DNA of 47,359 nucleotides from Emcibacteraceae bacterium (lineage in GTDB: Bacteria; Pseudomonadota; Alphaproteobacteria; Sphingomonadales; Emcibacteraceae), in NCBI GenBank assembly GCA_028281625.1, contig JANQJN010000145.1, forward strand, positions 1 to 47,359, in the 5' to 3' direction. This document shows positions 26,774 through 36,178 of this stretch, piece by piece. The translations under genes and the position numbers were made by a program. Under the pieces are notes generated by a model. The model saw nothing but the letters and a program-made list of their open reading frames with translations, was not told the origin of the DNA and did not search any database. Position 1 is the first letter of the stretch; every line of letters starts with the position of its first letter.

Positions 26774-27934
26774 TTAAACGCGTTGCCACTGGGGGATTTT
26801 CTCATCAACGAATTTCTTAAAAGCGTCTAATGCCGCCGGCATTGTACGGCGGCTAAATCCAATACGAAAATATTGCTTTAAATTATCGTCACAATCAAAA
26901 ATGTAGGACGGAAAGACAAGTATCCCCTCGTCGAGCAGTTCTTTGGCGAGTGCATCGGACGTAATTGGGCCTTTGAACTTCACGAACCCCGTTCCACTGG
27001 CCTGGGGTTTCATCCATTCAAACCACTCTTTATAATCGTCAAAGAACTGATCCAGCAGATCAAGATTATCCCGAATAATTTGCATATTCTTGCCGATAAT
27101 CTCATCACTTGCCCGGATGGTCATCATCGCCTGAATTTCACCGGCGCGTGAAAAGCATACCCCAAACAAATGCTGCGCTTTTTGAAGCTTATCGATGATA
27201 TCTGGATCCTGGCAAGCAATCCAACCAATACATGCTCCCCCTGCTCCCCAGGGTTTAGCCATGGTACCAAGTGCAAGTCCATTTGCTGAAAGCTCAGCGA
27301 CTGACGAGGACCTGTCATCGGGGTTGAGCTCCAACAGCCGGTAAACTTCGTCAGATAAAATAAGCAAATCATGCGCTTCCGCGAGTTCGACTAGTTCATT
27401 TTTTATCTCAAGCGTCATTAGTGACCCCGACGGGTTATGGGGATCATTAAAAACCAGATAACGGGTATCTTCCTGAATGGCAGCGCTCACCGCATCCACA
27501 TCTACTTGCCAGTCATCATCGGGTGAAAGTGCCACACGGGTGACATTGCCGCCAGCGAGCCTTACCCCTTCTTCAAGGGACTGATAACTAGGGGTCACAA
27601 TCACTGCATGATCACCTTTATGCAGCATAGCCAGCGTTGTAATGGTCATGCCGGTCTGTGCCCCTGGAAACACGACAATGTTATCTGCTGTAATCTTGTC
27701 ATCATAAAGGGTGGCAATCACTTCGCGCAGATCATGGCTACCACCATTTTCTGCGTACCCGAGCGAATGATCATTATATAGTTCAATCAAATGATTGTCG
27801 CCCCGAGCCCGCGCGAACTCAATCAGCTCCTTATGGTCAAGCGGCTCGGACGACGACGCATAAAAGCGATGTTCAATATCGATAGTTTCAACAAGAAGTT
27901 CATCAGAACGGATGGGATTTTCTAAAAGATGCAT
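26774..27934 (-). CDS. Class I/II PLP-dependent aminotransferase
   Basis: A 386-residue fold-type I aminotransferase. The PLP-binding Lys227 lies in TMAKPWGAGGACIGW, Asp195 and Tyr198 in LSDEVYRLL, and Asn167 in NDPHNPSGS; Arg in the C-terminal FRIGFSRR is the likely carboxylate binder. It is related to class I enzymes acting on diverse amino acids, including some used in amino acid modification pathways, and the specific substrate is unknown. GGAAG lies just before the ATG. A permease follows on the same strand. Confidence 0.9.
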   Translation of the reverse strand: MHLLENPIRSDELLVETIDIEHRFYASSSEPLDHKELIEFARARGDNHLIELYNDHSLGYAENGGSHDLREVIATLYDDKITADNIVVFPGAQTGMTITTLAMLHKGDHAVIVTPSYQSLEEGVRLAGGNVTRVALSPDDDWQVDVDAVSAAIQEDTRYLVFNDPHNPSGSLMTLEIKNELVELAEAHDLLILSDEVYRLLELNPDDRSSSVAELSANGLALGTMAKPWGAGGACIGWIACQDPDIIDKLQKAQHLFGVCFSRAGEIQAMMTIRASDEIIGKNMQIIRDNLDLLDQFFDDYKEWFEWMKPQASGTGFVKFKGPITSDALAKELLDEGILVFPSYIFDCDDNLKQYFRIGFSRRTMPAALDAFKKFVDEKIPQWQRV

Positions 27935-28002
27935 TGATTTCTTCCATTTGATTCATCTGAAAGCGATCATGTAGAAAGTGGATAACAATGTCCACACAGA
28001 AA

Positions 28003-28482
28003 TCAACTGACACTATTCTTTAGTAGTCTCTGCTGCTGGCGCTTCCAGTCTTTTTCCTTATCGGATGCGCGTTTATCGTGAAGTTTCTTACCGCGTGCAA
28101 GGCCAAGCAATACTTTGCACCTGTTTTGATCATTAAAATAGAGCTTTAGTGTCACGATGGTCATGCCTTTACGCTGCACAGCCGCCATCATCTTGTTTAT
28201 TTCCTTACGGTGAAGCAGTAGCTTGCGCACACGTCTTGCGCTGTGATTGAAGCGATTGGCCTGCTCATATTCCTTGATATAGCTATTGATCAGGAACATT
28301 TCGCCGTCCTTCACTTCAGCGTAACTGTCATTGATATTACTTTCACCGGCCCGCAAGGATTTAACTTCGGAGCCGGTAAGAACGATCCCGGCTTCAAACT
28401 CTTCTTCTATATGATAGTTATGCCGCGCTTTGCGGTTTTGAGCGATCACCTTGTAAGCGCTTTTCTTAGTGTCATTTGACAT
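28003..28482 (-). CDS. smpB: SsrA-binding protein
   Basis: A 159-residue SmpB, partner of tmRNA in rescuing stalled ribosomes. AQNRKARHNYHIEEEFEAGIVLTGSEVKSLR, the SYIKEY segment and the basic tail (GKKLHDKRASDKEKDWKRQQQ) are conserved. It begins 4 bases after the dapA stop, so the two are translationally close, an order common in alphaproteobacteria. No tmRNA gene was recognised in the window. Confidence 0.97.
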   Translation of the reverse strand: MSNDTKKSAYKVIAQNRKARHNYHIEEEFEAGIVLTGSEVKSLRAGESNINDSYAEVKDGEMFLINSYIKEYEQANRFNHSARRVRKLLLHRKEINKMMAAVQRKGMTIVTLKLYFNDQNRCKVLLGLARGKKLHDKRASDKEKDWKRQQQRLLKNSVS

Positions 28483-28486
28483 TGAT

Positions 28487-29365
28487 TTAGTCCAACAGGC
28501 CCGCTTTCTTCATTGCGGCTTTTACTTTTTCCTTTGTCATATCGGATATTGGCACCAGCGGCAAGCGCATATCGGGCGTGCAAAGCCCCAACAGTGACCC
28601 TGCATATTTCACCGGACCCGGACTTGGTTCAATAAACATAACGTCATGAAGGTCGCATAATTTGTCCTGAATGGCTAGAGCCCCCGTCATGTCACCAGCA
28701 AGAGTTGCCGCTTGAAAATCTGACACCAACTTCGGCGCAATATTGGCCGTTACTGAAATACAGCCTACGCCGCCATGGGCGTTAAATGCCAGCGCCGTTT
28801 GGTCTTCACCGGAAAGCTGGACAAAATTCTTGCCGCATGCGGCGCGCTGCAGAGGCACTCTCGCAAGATTTCCTGTTGCATCCTTAATACCGACCACATT
28901 CTCAAGATTGCGGTAACATCGGGCCATGGTCTCTACGGACATGTCGACGACGCTGCGACCGGGAATATTATAAATAATAATCGGGATATTCGTCGCATCG
29001 TTAATGGCTTTAAAATGCTGGTACATTCCTTCCTGTGAAGGTTTGTTGTAGTAAGGCGTCACGATCAGTGCGGCGTCCGCCCCTGCTTCTTCTGCATGTT
29101 CGGTCAAACCGATAGCTTCACGAGTTGAATTGGATCCACACCCAGCGATCACAGGAACCCTGCCCGCCACTTCATCAATACAGGATTCCGTAACCCTACG
29201 ATGCTCATCGTGGCTCAGTGTTGGTGATTCACCAGTCGTACCGCACGGAACAAGGCCCGATGATCCCTGTTCTATTTGCCAGCTTACTAGTTTTCGAAAT
29301 GCAGCTTCATCAAATTCCCGGTTGGCAAAAGGGGTAATTAGGGCTGGGATTGATCCGCCGAACAT
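28487..29365 (-). CDS. dapA: 4-hydroxy-tetrahydrodipicolinate synthase
   Basis: A 292-residue TIM-barrel aldolase condensing pyruvate with aspartate semialdehyde on the way to lysine and diaminopimelate. Schiff-base Lys161 is in GIKDATG, Tyr132 in IIIYNIPGR, and the Thr pair in [11 protein letters not shown]. The start at 29365 ([13 protein letters not shown]) is chosen because GGAG lies 8 bases upstream and homologues begin with this sequence; a longer frame to 29398 is not supported. It is followed by smpB. Confidence 0.97.
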   Translation of the reverse strand: MFGGSIPALITPFANREFDEAAFRKLVSWQIEQGSSGLVPCGTTGESPTLSHDEHRRVTESCIDEVAGRVPVIAGCGSNSTREAIGLTEHAEEAGADAALIVTPYYNKPSQEGMYQHFKAINDATNIPIIIYNIPGRSVVDMSVETMARCYRNLENVVGIKDATGNLARVPLQRAACGKNFVQLSGEDQTALAFNAHGGVGCISVTANIAPKLVSDFQAATLAGDMTGALAIQDKLCDLHDVMFIEPSPGPVKYAGSLLGLCTPDMRLPLVPISDMTKEKVKAAMKKAGLLD

Positions 29366-29409
29366 TTTAGTCGCTCCAATAGTAAAAATTATCTGCAAAA
29401 TAGGGTGCT

Positions 29410-29427
29410 ACTTGCATCACTGCAAGT
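29410..29427. promoter_or_regulatory. Small inverted repeat upstream of dapA
   Basis: ACTTGCA, 4 bases, TGCAAGT: a perfect 7-bp inverted repeat 45-62 bases before the dapA start. It could be an operator. No assignment beyond position and symmetry. Confidence 0.35.
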
Positions 29428-29457
29428 GCTTAAGTAATTAATTGGAAATTAGAGCAA

Positions 29458-29488
29458 AAAAAAAGGCGGGAATTAAATTCCCGCCTTC
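29458..29488 (-). terminator. Intrinsic terminator of the EF-hand gene
   Basis: On the minus strand GAAGGCGGGAATT, a short loop, AATTCCCGCC, then a run of ten T. It is a strong classical terminator about 60 bases after the stop codon. Confidence 0.9.
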
Positions 29489-29549
29489 AGTGCATACGTT
29501 TAAAAATCTATGGGGTAGTTCTTAAACGCACGGGACATTAGATATGAAA

Positions 29550-30071
29550 TTAGGTTCTGTCTCTGTGGCCTCTACCACGTCTTTCACCACGACCACGGCG
29601 ATCACGACGATCATTTAAAATGCCATCGTCATTACGGTCCATACGGTCAAACATTTTTTCTCCGGCAGCGCTATACTCTTCAGCGCTCACTGTTCCATCG
29701 CCATTTTCGTCCAAACGCTCAAAACGAGACTTTGTTCGCTCAGCATCTCGCTCGGCACGTCTTGCTTCACGTTCTTCACGGTTAGCTTCTTTTTCTGCTT
29801 CGCGTTCAGCGCGGCGCGCTTCCCTGCGGGCCTCACGTTCTGCACGGTCTGCAGCAATTCTTGCGGTATATTCTTCCAATGAAATGCCACCGCCGTCAGT
29901 GTCAGTTTCAGCAAAGCGCTTTTCATACATCGCGGCGAATTCTGATTTTTCGACGGTACCATTGCCATCAGTATCGACTTCAGCAAGCCAGTCATCCCGC
30001 TCTTGAGAATTTGCAACACCACTGATTGTTAAAGCGATTACACCTGTTAAAACATATATAGATTTTGTCAT
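29550..30071 (-). CDS. Secreted EF-hand protein with a charged helix between EF-hand pairs
   Basis: A 173-residue exported protein with a signal peptide (about 1-22, cleavage near NSQE). Loops 33-44 (DTDGNGTVEKSE) and 121-132 (DENGDGTVSAEE) are canonical. The second loop, at about 57, is one residue short (DTDGGGISLEE), and the fourth (145-156) ends in Arg, so two sites are likely weak or dead. Residues about 73-115 form an uninterrupted Arg/Glu/Ala helix of the ER/K kind, with an Arg/Gly-rich tail. It is a periplasmic calcium-binding candidate with unknown partner. GGAG 7 bases before the ATG decides the start at 30071. Confidence 0.85.
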   Translation of the reverse strand: MTKSIYVLTGVIALTISGVANSQERDDWLAEVDTDGNGTVEKSEFAAMYEKRFAETDTDGGGISLEEYTARIAADRAEREARREARRAEREAEKEANREEREARRAERDAERTKSRFERLDENGDGTVSAEEYSAAGEKMFDRMDRNDDGILNDRRDRRGRGERRGRGHRDRT

Positions 30072-30172
30072 TACGATCTCCAATTTCGATCCCATTCCCA
30101 CAAATCACACAGTCATAGTACGAAGCAGCAAGACAAAACCTGACAAATTATTTTTGCTTTCGGATAAAAAGA

Positions 30173-31327
30173 CTATTTTTTGCGATAAAAGCGAAATATG
30201 GCCATGATAAAGGCGGTAAAACACATGACTGCCATTGCAAGATATGAGCCACCTGCCTCATACTCATATATGATCCCGCCGACATAAGTGGACAGCCCCA
30301 TGATCAATCCCAGCGGTAAGGAGGAGTAAAGGCTTTGGGCTGTACCAGCAGTTTCTTTGGTAATACGACTGCCAAGATACTGGATCGCAACAAGATGGCT
30401 TGCGCCAAAAGTAAGAGCATGCAGAATTTGAGCGACAAATATGATCGGTAGAGACATACTGACGGAAAGAACTACCCAGCGAAGCGTGCCAAAGAAACCT
30501 ATGATAGCGAAGATCAATGATAAGGGATATTTTTGAATGAAGCTGCCGCAGAAGACAAAAAACGAAACCTCAGCAATTACACCCACAGCCCAAAGCATTC
30601 CGATGACATCTTCGCCGATGCCACCTTCCTGCCAATAAATACTTCCCATGGAGTAGTAAACGCCGTGGCTCGCCTGCAAGAGCCCAACCACTATCAAAAA
30701 CCAGACAAAATCTTTGTTTGCAAGCAGATTTTTTATTGGGGAACTGTTGGTAGCCGGTCCGATGGTGGTCGTTGTCTTGTTTCCCCGTGGAAGCAGTAGG
30801 GCAGATATCAAGAGTAAAACCAAACTCAATAAAACAAAAATCAATACAATACTGACTTCCGAAGTTTTTATGATCCAACCCACGACGATAGCGGCGACTA
30901 TAAAAGATACGGAGCCGAATGATCGGATCTGACCGTAGCTTAGCCTGTGTTTTCCGCTTTGGGCGACAGCAATGGTTTCCATCAGCGGCATTACAGCAGG
31001 CAATGTCAGATTAACAAGCATGGTCACGATGAGTAATTGCCAGAACCCTTCCGCAAAATAGTAAAGCGCCGTAAACACGACGCTCGAAGTCACACATAAA
31101 ATAAGCGGTCTTCGATATTCCTGCCGTTTATCAGAAGTCTGGCTTATCAGGGGAGAGACAATCAGTTTCAAAAGATATGGTATAGCAATGATGATACCGA
31201 TTTCACTTGGGCTTAATCCCTTGTATTTTAACCAAATCGCCCAAAATGGCGTCATTATACCAAGATAGACATAAACACTGGTGTAATTTGCTGCGAGTTT
31301 TGCAAAAACGGACTGGCTAGTTTCCAT
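30173..31327 (-). CDS. MFS transporter (MFS_1-like, phenylpropionate-permease type)
   Basis: A 384-residue inner membrane protein with about 12 hydrophobic helices. The N-terminus GIMTPFWAIWLKYKGLSPSEIGI and LISQTSDKR are typical of the small MFS branch that includes HcaT/YwbF-like proteins. The substrate is unknown. It overlaps the recX end by 11 bases, so it is probably translated with recX. Confidence 0.88.
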   Translation of the reverse strand: METSQSVFAKLAANYTSVYVYLGIMTPFWAIWLKYKGLSPSEIGIIIAIPYLLKLIVSPLISQTSDKRQEYRRPLILCVTSSVVFTALYYFAEGFWQLLIVTMLVNLTLPAVMPLMETIAVAQSGKHRLSYGQIRSFGSVSFIVAAIVVGWIIKTSEVSIVLIFVLLSLVLLLISALLLPRGNKTTTTIGPATNSSPIKNLLANKDFVWFLIVVGLLQASHGVYYSMGSIYWQEGGIGEDVIGMLWAVGVIAEVSFFVFCGSFIQKYPLSLIFAIIGFFGTLRWVVLSVSMSLPIIFVAQILHALTFGASHLVAIQYLGSRITKETAGTAQSLYSSLPLGLIMGLSTYVGGIIYEYEAGGSYLAMAVMCFTAFIMAIFRFYRKK

Positions 31328-31883
31328 AAAGAATATCTTCCAATTCGTCTCGGCTGCCTTTGAGGACGCGTTTTACTTCATCAAATGAATAACCCGCTCG
31401 GGCCATGGCGGCATTTTCTTTATCGACCGTATTTTCCTGCTCCTCACGAATTCGAAAAGGACCAAATCTGCGACGCTTCGCGTATTTAATTGCACTTTTT
31501 AGATTAAGATCTGGTTCTTCTTCTCTGGCTGTCTCAATTACGACAGTTACAATATCCGCCGGCACCCCTTTTGCTCGCAGTTTGTTTTTGATATTCGCAA
31601 TCGAGTTACCGCTGGTTATATAGCTATTCATTTTGCTTGTTGCATATAGCTGGTCGTCAACAAGCCCTATTTTCACACACTTCTCCACCACGTCATTGAT
31701 CCAGCCCTCGGCTTGGCTGCGTATTTCTTCCGTATCCTCCTGACTTGACAGGATACGTTCAATTTTACGCCTTAAGATGAATTTTAAATTCGCTTCTGTG
31801 GTTGCATATCTTTCAAGGTAACGATAGGCTGCGCCTTGAATATACTGATAAGTAATTTTTTTATTATTTTTGTATTTTTTCAT
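31317..31883 (-). CDS. recX: RecX-family regulatory protein
   Basis: A 188-residue helical protein of the RecX family, which binds RecA filaments and limits strand exchange. The three-helix repeats are visible: AAYRYLERYATTEANLKFILRRKIER, then CVKIGLVDDQLYATSKMNSYI..GNSIANIKNKLRAKGV, then AKRRRFGPFR.....KENAAMARAGYSFDEVKRVL. No recA lies in the window. It is divergent from the DMT transporter gene and overlaps the MFS gene. Confidence 0.88.
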   Translation of the reverse strand: MKKYKNNKKITYQYIQGAAYRYLERYATTEANLKFILRRKIERILSSQEDTEEIRSQAEGWINDVVEKCVKIGLVDDQLYATSKMNSYITSGNSIANIKNKLRAKGVPADIVTVVIETAREEEPDLNLKSAIKYAKRRRFGPFRIREEQENTVDKENAAMARAGYSFDEVKRVLKGSRDELEDILYGN

Positions 31884-31905
31884 GTTGAGAGATTAGCCGT
31901 TTCCC

Positions 31906-32814
31906 ATGACCGAGAACAGACCCTTATCGCATTATTTATATTTATTGTTTCTGTCCTCTGTCTGGGGATGTTCGTTTTTGTTTTTAAAAATTATAGCGCC
32001 CACTGTGCCACCAATGACCATTGCCGCATCCCGCATATCAATAGGTGCCGTAATCATCCTGATCTATCTACTCATGATTGGCGGGAAACTTCCTACCCAT
32101 AAATCGATATGGATTAAAGGCACCATCATTGGTCTAACAGGAACGGGGATACCCTTTACTCTGATCAGTTGGGCGATGCTTTATATAAATAGTGGTACAG
32201 GTGCCATTTGTATGTCCGTTATTCCGCTTATGGTTTTTGTGATGGCTCATTTTGTCCATCCGGACGAAAAAATGAGCTGGAAAGGCCTAATCGGAATCAT
32301 CAGCGGTATCCTGGGAATATTGGTTCTATTTTATGACAGCTTAAGCGTAAGTGGGTCCGATAATATGGTGATTTATGCGCTATCGGGGATGTTGCTTGCG
32401 TCGCTTGGATACGCAATGGCAAATATTATGGTCAAAAAATACGTAAAAACGGACCCGATCAGCACGTCTTTTGTGATGCTTACCACCTCCGCGTTATTAA
32501 TCTGGCCTCTCGCCTTTATTTATGAAGCACCCCTAAGTGTTGACTACGGCAACATAGAAATTTGGTCAATTGTTTACCTTGGCGTTCTTCCGACAGGTAT
32601 TACGACGATGGTAGCTGTAATAGCTACACAAAAAGCTGGGTCAACTTTTGTATCCTATAATACCTACTTAATTCCGGTAGTTGGTGTTCTTGCGGGCTAT
32701 ATATTCCTGGATGAAGCCTTAAAACAAGCGACGCTTTTGTCCATTTTCTTCATCGCCATTGGAATTTTCGTCGCACAAAAACAGAAAAAAACCGCAAAAT
32801 CCATTAAAACATAA
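31906..32814 (+). CDS. EamA/DMT-family transporter
   Basis: A 302-residue inner membrane protein with two EamA repeats and about 10 helices. It opens with LYLLFLSSVWGCSFLFLKI, and the second half carries PTGITTMVAVIATQKAG and a final IPVVGVLAGYIFLDEAL, both typical. Such carriers export amino acids, nucleotides or metabolites; no substrate can be named. The divergent recX start lies 22 bases away. Confidence 0.88.
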   Translation: MTENRPLSHYLYLLFLSSVWGCSFLFLKIIAPTVPPMTIAASRISIGAVIILIYLLMIGGKLPTHKSIWIKGTIIGLTGTGIPFTLISWAMLYINSGTGAICMSVIPLMVFVMAHFVHPDEKMSWKGLIGIISGILGILVLFYDSLSVSGSDNMVIYALSGMLLASLGYAMANIMVKKYVKTDPISTSFVMLTTSALLIWPLAFIYEAPLSVDYGNIEIWSIVYLGVLPTGITTMVAVIATQKAGSTFVSYNTYLIPVVGVLAGYIFLDEALKQATLLSIFFIAIGIFVAQKQKKTAKSIKT

Positions 32815-33073
32815 AATTTTAACCATTTTGCTGAAGTTTTTTATTTGTTGGCAAAAATCAAATACCACTGTAAAATACGCGACGATATTTGAAAAAATTA
32901 CTTGCGATTATATGATAAGGCATGTATCGAAGGTGGGTTATTTAAAACGATTCAACGATATTTGAGATATTTTTTTAATAGGTCAATTTGTTAGAGGGGA
33001 AATATCCAATAGTTTGTTTTTGGAATTTTTCTACAAAAAATTAGAGAAAACAGCTGAGTGACATAATTCATAT
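32815..33073. other. AT-rich gap upstream of the sphingolipid locus
   Basis: 259 bases separating the DMT gene from the acyl-AMP ligase. It is AT-rich, with an 11-bp direct repeat ACGATATTTGA about 72 bases apart (near 32882 and 32954). The promoter for the locus should be here, but no clear -35/-10 pair or strong hairpin is seen. Confidence 0.4.
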
Positions 33074-34810
33074 ATGCTTGAACCTACACCTACATTAGAT
33101 CCCGATCTTCCGCGGAGATACGCAGATTTCAAAACACTGCCTGAAGCCCTTGATTACGCTGCAGAAGGCGTGCGCGGACTTAATTTTTATTCGCCGCGCG
33201 GTGAACTTGAGACCAGTATCACTTACAAGCAAATCCGGGAACGCGCTCATGAAATTGGCCGAAGACTAGTTCATTTTGGTATTGAACGTCATTCACGCGT
33301 AGCCCTGATAGCTGAAACTAACGAAGATTTCGTGTGTTATTTTCTTGGCTGTCAGTATGCAGGTCTACTTCCTGTTCCACTGCCGCTGCCAACATCATTT
33401 GGGGGGCGTGACGGTTATACGGAGCAACTTCACCAACAAATGAAAAGTTGCGGTGCAACAGTAGCACTATCCGCCGCTTATATGCTTCCTCTGCTTGATG
33501 AAGCTACACACGGCCTAAAAATGAAATTTGTCGGCACGCCCGACACTTTTGAAGCGCAAGCAAGAAAAGTTGATCTTAAAAACGTACCGTTGCCGGAAGT
33601 CAATCCTGAAGATTTGGCTTATCTTCAATATTCCTCAGGAAGTACGCGTTTCCCCCATGGTGTGGCGGTTACACATAAAGCACTAATGGCAAATTGTTCT
33701 GGAATTGGTAAAATAGGTATGGAAGTGCGTGATGATGACCGTGCCGTTTCCTGGCTTCCATTTTATCACGACATGGGCCTTGTCGGTATGCTGATTTCAC
33801 CGATCGCTTGTCAGGTTTCCATTGACTATCTGACTACTGAAGCATTTGCAAGACGTCCAATTCAATGGCTTAAGCTGATTTCTAAAAATAGGGGAACAAT
33901 GTGTTCCGGCCCAACGTTTGGTTATGAAATTTGCGCAAGGCGCGCCAATTCAACCGATCTTGAAGGTCTTGATCTGTCAAGCTGGCGTGTTGCCGGTATT
34001 GGTGCTGATATGATCAGGCCAAATGTTCTTGAAATTTTTGCTGATACTTTTAAGGACTGCGGATTTGATAAGCGCGCCTTTATGCCAAGCTACGGCCTTG
34101 CCGAATGCACACTTGCGGTGAGTTTTGGTGAAAAATTCACCGGTTATGAAGTTGATCTGGTTAGCGAGGAAGTGCTAAGCGGTGATGTTAAATCTGTCAA
34201 AGAACACACAATTAACGGAAATGGCGCCAACTACCGCGAAGTTGTTAATTGCGGCAAGCCGTTACCGGATTATGAGCTTGAAATCCGCGATGAAAATGAC
34301 ACCGCACTTGGCGAGCGCGAAATTGGTCGTGTTTGCGTTAAAGGCCCGAGCGTCATGGTCGGATACTATATGGATGAAGATGCGACGAGACAGTGTCTGT
34401 CCGATGATGGATGGCTGGATACCGGCGACATCGGATATATGGCAAAAGGCTCCCTTTATATTATCGGCCGTATCAAAGATCTTATTATTATAAACGGTAA
34501 AAACCACTGGCCTCACGATATTGAATGGGCCGTTGAAAAACTGCCAGAACTTAGATCAGGTGATAGCGCCGCGATATCAATCCCCGGCGAAAACGATGAA
34601 GAAGTCCCAGCAATTCTTGTACAATGCCGTAAACGGGACGAAGAAGAACGAATTGATCTTGAAAACAGGATTAAAAGTGAAGTTCAGGCGGTGATCGGTA
34701 AAGCCCCAAAAGTGATTTTGGTTCCACCACGCTCACTGCCAAGGACATCGTCCGGTAAATTAAGCCGCGTTAAGGCCCGCCGCCAGTATCTGGAAGGCCA
34801 ACTTCAATAA
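33074..34810 (+). CDS. aasR: Fatty acyl-AMP ligase / acyl-ACP synthetase of the ceramide pathway
   Basis: A 578-residue adenylate-forming enzyme of the fatty acyl-AMP ligase branch, expected to activate a fatty acid and load it on the ACP encoded downstream. YLQYSSGS..FPHGV is the ATP-loop; the lysine common in this loop (SGSTG.PKG) is His195 here. A5 is MPSYGLAECT, A7 DGWLDTGDIGY, A8 IIGRIKDLIIINGKNHWP, and the catalytic A10 lysine is Lys562 in PRTSSGKLS. In Caulobacter a homologue in the same gene neighbourhood is required for ceramide. The symbol is by analogy. No strong Shine-Dalgarno is seen. Confidence 0.85.
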   Translation: MLEPTPTLDPDLPRRYADFKTLPEALDYAAEGVRGLNFYSPRGELETSITYKQIRERAHEIGRRLVHFGIERHSRVALIAETNEDFVCYFLGCQYAGLLPVPLPLPTSFGGRDGYTEQLHQQMKSCGATVALSAAYMLPLLDEATHGLKMKFVGTPDTFEAQARKVDLKNVPLPEVNPEDLAYLQYSSGSTRFPHGVAVTHKALMANCSGIGKIGMEVRDDDRAVSWLPFYHDMGLVGMLISPIACQVSIDYLTTEAFARRPIQWLKLISKNRGTMCSGPTFGYEICARRANSTDLEGLDLSSWRVAGIGADMIRPNVLEIFADTFKDCGFDKRAFMPSYGLAECTLAVSFGEKFTGYEVDLVSEEVLSGDVKSVKEHTINGNGANYREVVNCGKPLPDYELEIRDENDTALGEREIGRVCVKGPSVMVGYYMDEDATRQCLSDDGWLDTGDIGYMAKGSLYIIGRIKDLIIINGKNHWPHDIEWAVEKLPELRSGDSAAISIPGENDEEVPAILVQCRKRDEEERIDLENRIKSEVQAVIGKAPKVILVPPRSLPRTSSGKLSRVKARRQYLEGQLQ

Positions 34811-34841
34811 GACCAATAACTCAATTGACGAGCATCAGTTC

Positions 34842-34879
34842 AAAACGTTAATCTAGCCAAACATTTAGATTAGCGTTTT
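34842..34879 (+). terminator. Hairpin between the ligase and cerR genes
   Basis: A 14-bp stem (AAAACGTTAATCTA with TAGATTAGCGTTTT, one wobble) and a 10-nt loop, starting 32 bases after the ligase stop and ending 19 bases before the cerR start. It ends in TTTTC, so it could terminate or attenuate, lowering cerR-acpR-spt relative to the ligase. Confidence 0.55.
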
Positions 34880-34898
34880 CGTATTCTTGGGAAGTTTA

Positions 34899-35831
34899 AT
34901 GACAAAACAAATAGCCCTGACGGGTGCTACAGGCTTTGTTGGTCGCAATTTACTCAAAGAGCTGCTTTCCCAGGGTTATCAGGTAAATGCACTTACACGG
35001 AAAGAACAATCTCCTGAGCAAGGGGTAAATTGGATCTCAGGTGACCTTCAGAATGAAGTTGCTCTGAAGGCACTCCTTCAGGATTGCGATGCTCTGATAA
35101 ATGTTGCCGGGCTCATTAAGGCAAAATCAGCGGACGAATTCATGGACGCTAACGCCCATGCGGTAACACGATTAAAAACAATCCTTAAGGAAAGTCCAAA
35201 ATCACCACTATTTATTCAGATTTCATCTTATGCTGCGCGGGAGCCACAATTATCGGATTACGCCTTTAGCAAATACCAGGGCGAGGAGATGCTTAAAATT
35301 GGTGATCAAATTAATTGGACAATCTTAAGACCCCCTGCTGTATATGGGCCAGGCGATGTTGAAACCCTAAAAATATTCAAGATTATAAATCATGGTCTTT
35401 CCCTTTTTCCAGCAAACAAGGACAACCGCGTTTCATGGATCCATGTTTCCGATTTAAGTAAGGCAATCGCCAATCTTATTGAAGCGCCTGATATCAACAA
35501 GAAAACATTTGAGGTCGATGATGGCGCTGAAAATGGTTATTCTCACGAGGAATTTTTCACCATTGCCGCAAAGCTTATTGATAAAAACCCAATAAAACTA
35601 ACCGCATCGAAATTCATTTTAAAAGTGATCGGCAGTCTAAACGATTTGTTTGGTTTTATACTAAATTATGCACCCATGGTGTCGTCAAAAAAGGTAAATG
35701 AAATCTGCCACGAAGACTGGGTTCTGAACAAAGAATTGGATTTACAAAAAACTGGCTGGGAACCGAAAATCCCTTTAAATTCAGGGCTTAAAGAAACTCT
35801 CGACTGGTACAAAAATAACGAATATATTTAA
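34899..35831 (+). CDS. cerR: Extended SDR reductase, CerR-type ceramide reductase
   Basis: A 310-residue NAD(P)-dependent epimerase/dehydratase-fold protein. The nucleotide motif is TGATGFVGRNLL (about 8-19), and the catalytic Tyr121 and Lys125 are in SDYAFSKYQG. WTILRPPAVYGPGD is the usual substrate-side motif. In Caulobacter, CerR in the same cluster reduces the 3-keto group of the ceramide intermediate. GGGAAG upstream supports the ATG at 34899. Order ligase, cerR, acpR, spt supports the assignment, although many SDRs share these motifs. Confidence 0.85.
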   Translation: MTKQIALTGATGFVGRNLLKELLSQGYQVNALTRKEQSPEQGVNWISGDLQNEVALKALLQDCDALINVAGLIKAKSADEFMDANAHAVTRLKTILKESPKSPLFIQISSYAAREPQLSDYAFSKYQGEEMLKIGDQINWTILRPPAVYGPGDVETLKIFKIINHGLSLFPANKDNRVSWIHVSDLSKAIANLIEAPDINKKTFEVDDGAENGYSHEEFFTIAAKLIDKNPIKLTASKFILKVIGSLNDLFGFILNYAPMVSSKKVNEICHEDWVLNKELDLQKTGWEPKIPLNSGLKETLDWYKNNEYI

Positions 35832-35901
35832 ACCTTATTTTATAATAGATTTTAAGAACTAATTTCTGTAAGTTAGCCAACCTATTTTAAAGGTATAAAA
35901 A

Positions 35902-36150
35902 ATGACACAAACAACAACGGAAATATTTGATCAGATTTGCGAGCTAATGGCTCCCTTTAATCAAAAATCAATCGATATTAAAACCGATACTACATTCGCT
36001 ACCGACCTTGAACTGGACAGCCTATCAGTTATGGATATGCTGGCTGCGATTGAAGATCACTTTGACATCACAGTTCCGCTAAACATTCTGCCAGATCTTG
36101 AAACCGTCGGCCAGGTTGCCGAAGCCGTCAAAGACATTCTTGACGAATAA
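35902..36150 (+). CDS. acpR: Dedicated acyl carrier protein for serine palmitoyltransferase
   Basis: An 82-residue acidic ACP. The phosphopantetheine Ser40 is in ELDSLSVMDML, in a four-helix layout with a C-terminal GQVAEAVKDILDE. It is not beside fabD/fabF, but between cerR and spt, which matches the specialised ACP that feeds acyl chains to serine palmitoyltransferase in related bacteria. AcpS (16549-16956) would install its cofactor. AAGG lies 8 bases before the ATG. Confidence 0.92.
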   Translation: MTQTTTEIFDQICELMAPFNQKSIDIKTDTTFATDLELDSLSVMDMLAAIEDHFDITVPLNILPDLETVGQVAEAVKDILDE

Positions 36151-36178
36151 TTTCTGCAACAAGGTTAGATTGCCCTAA

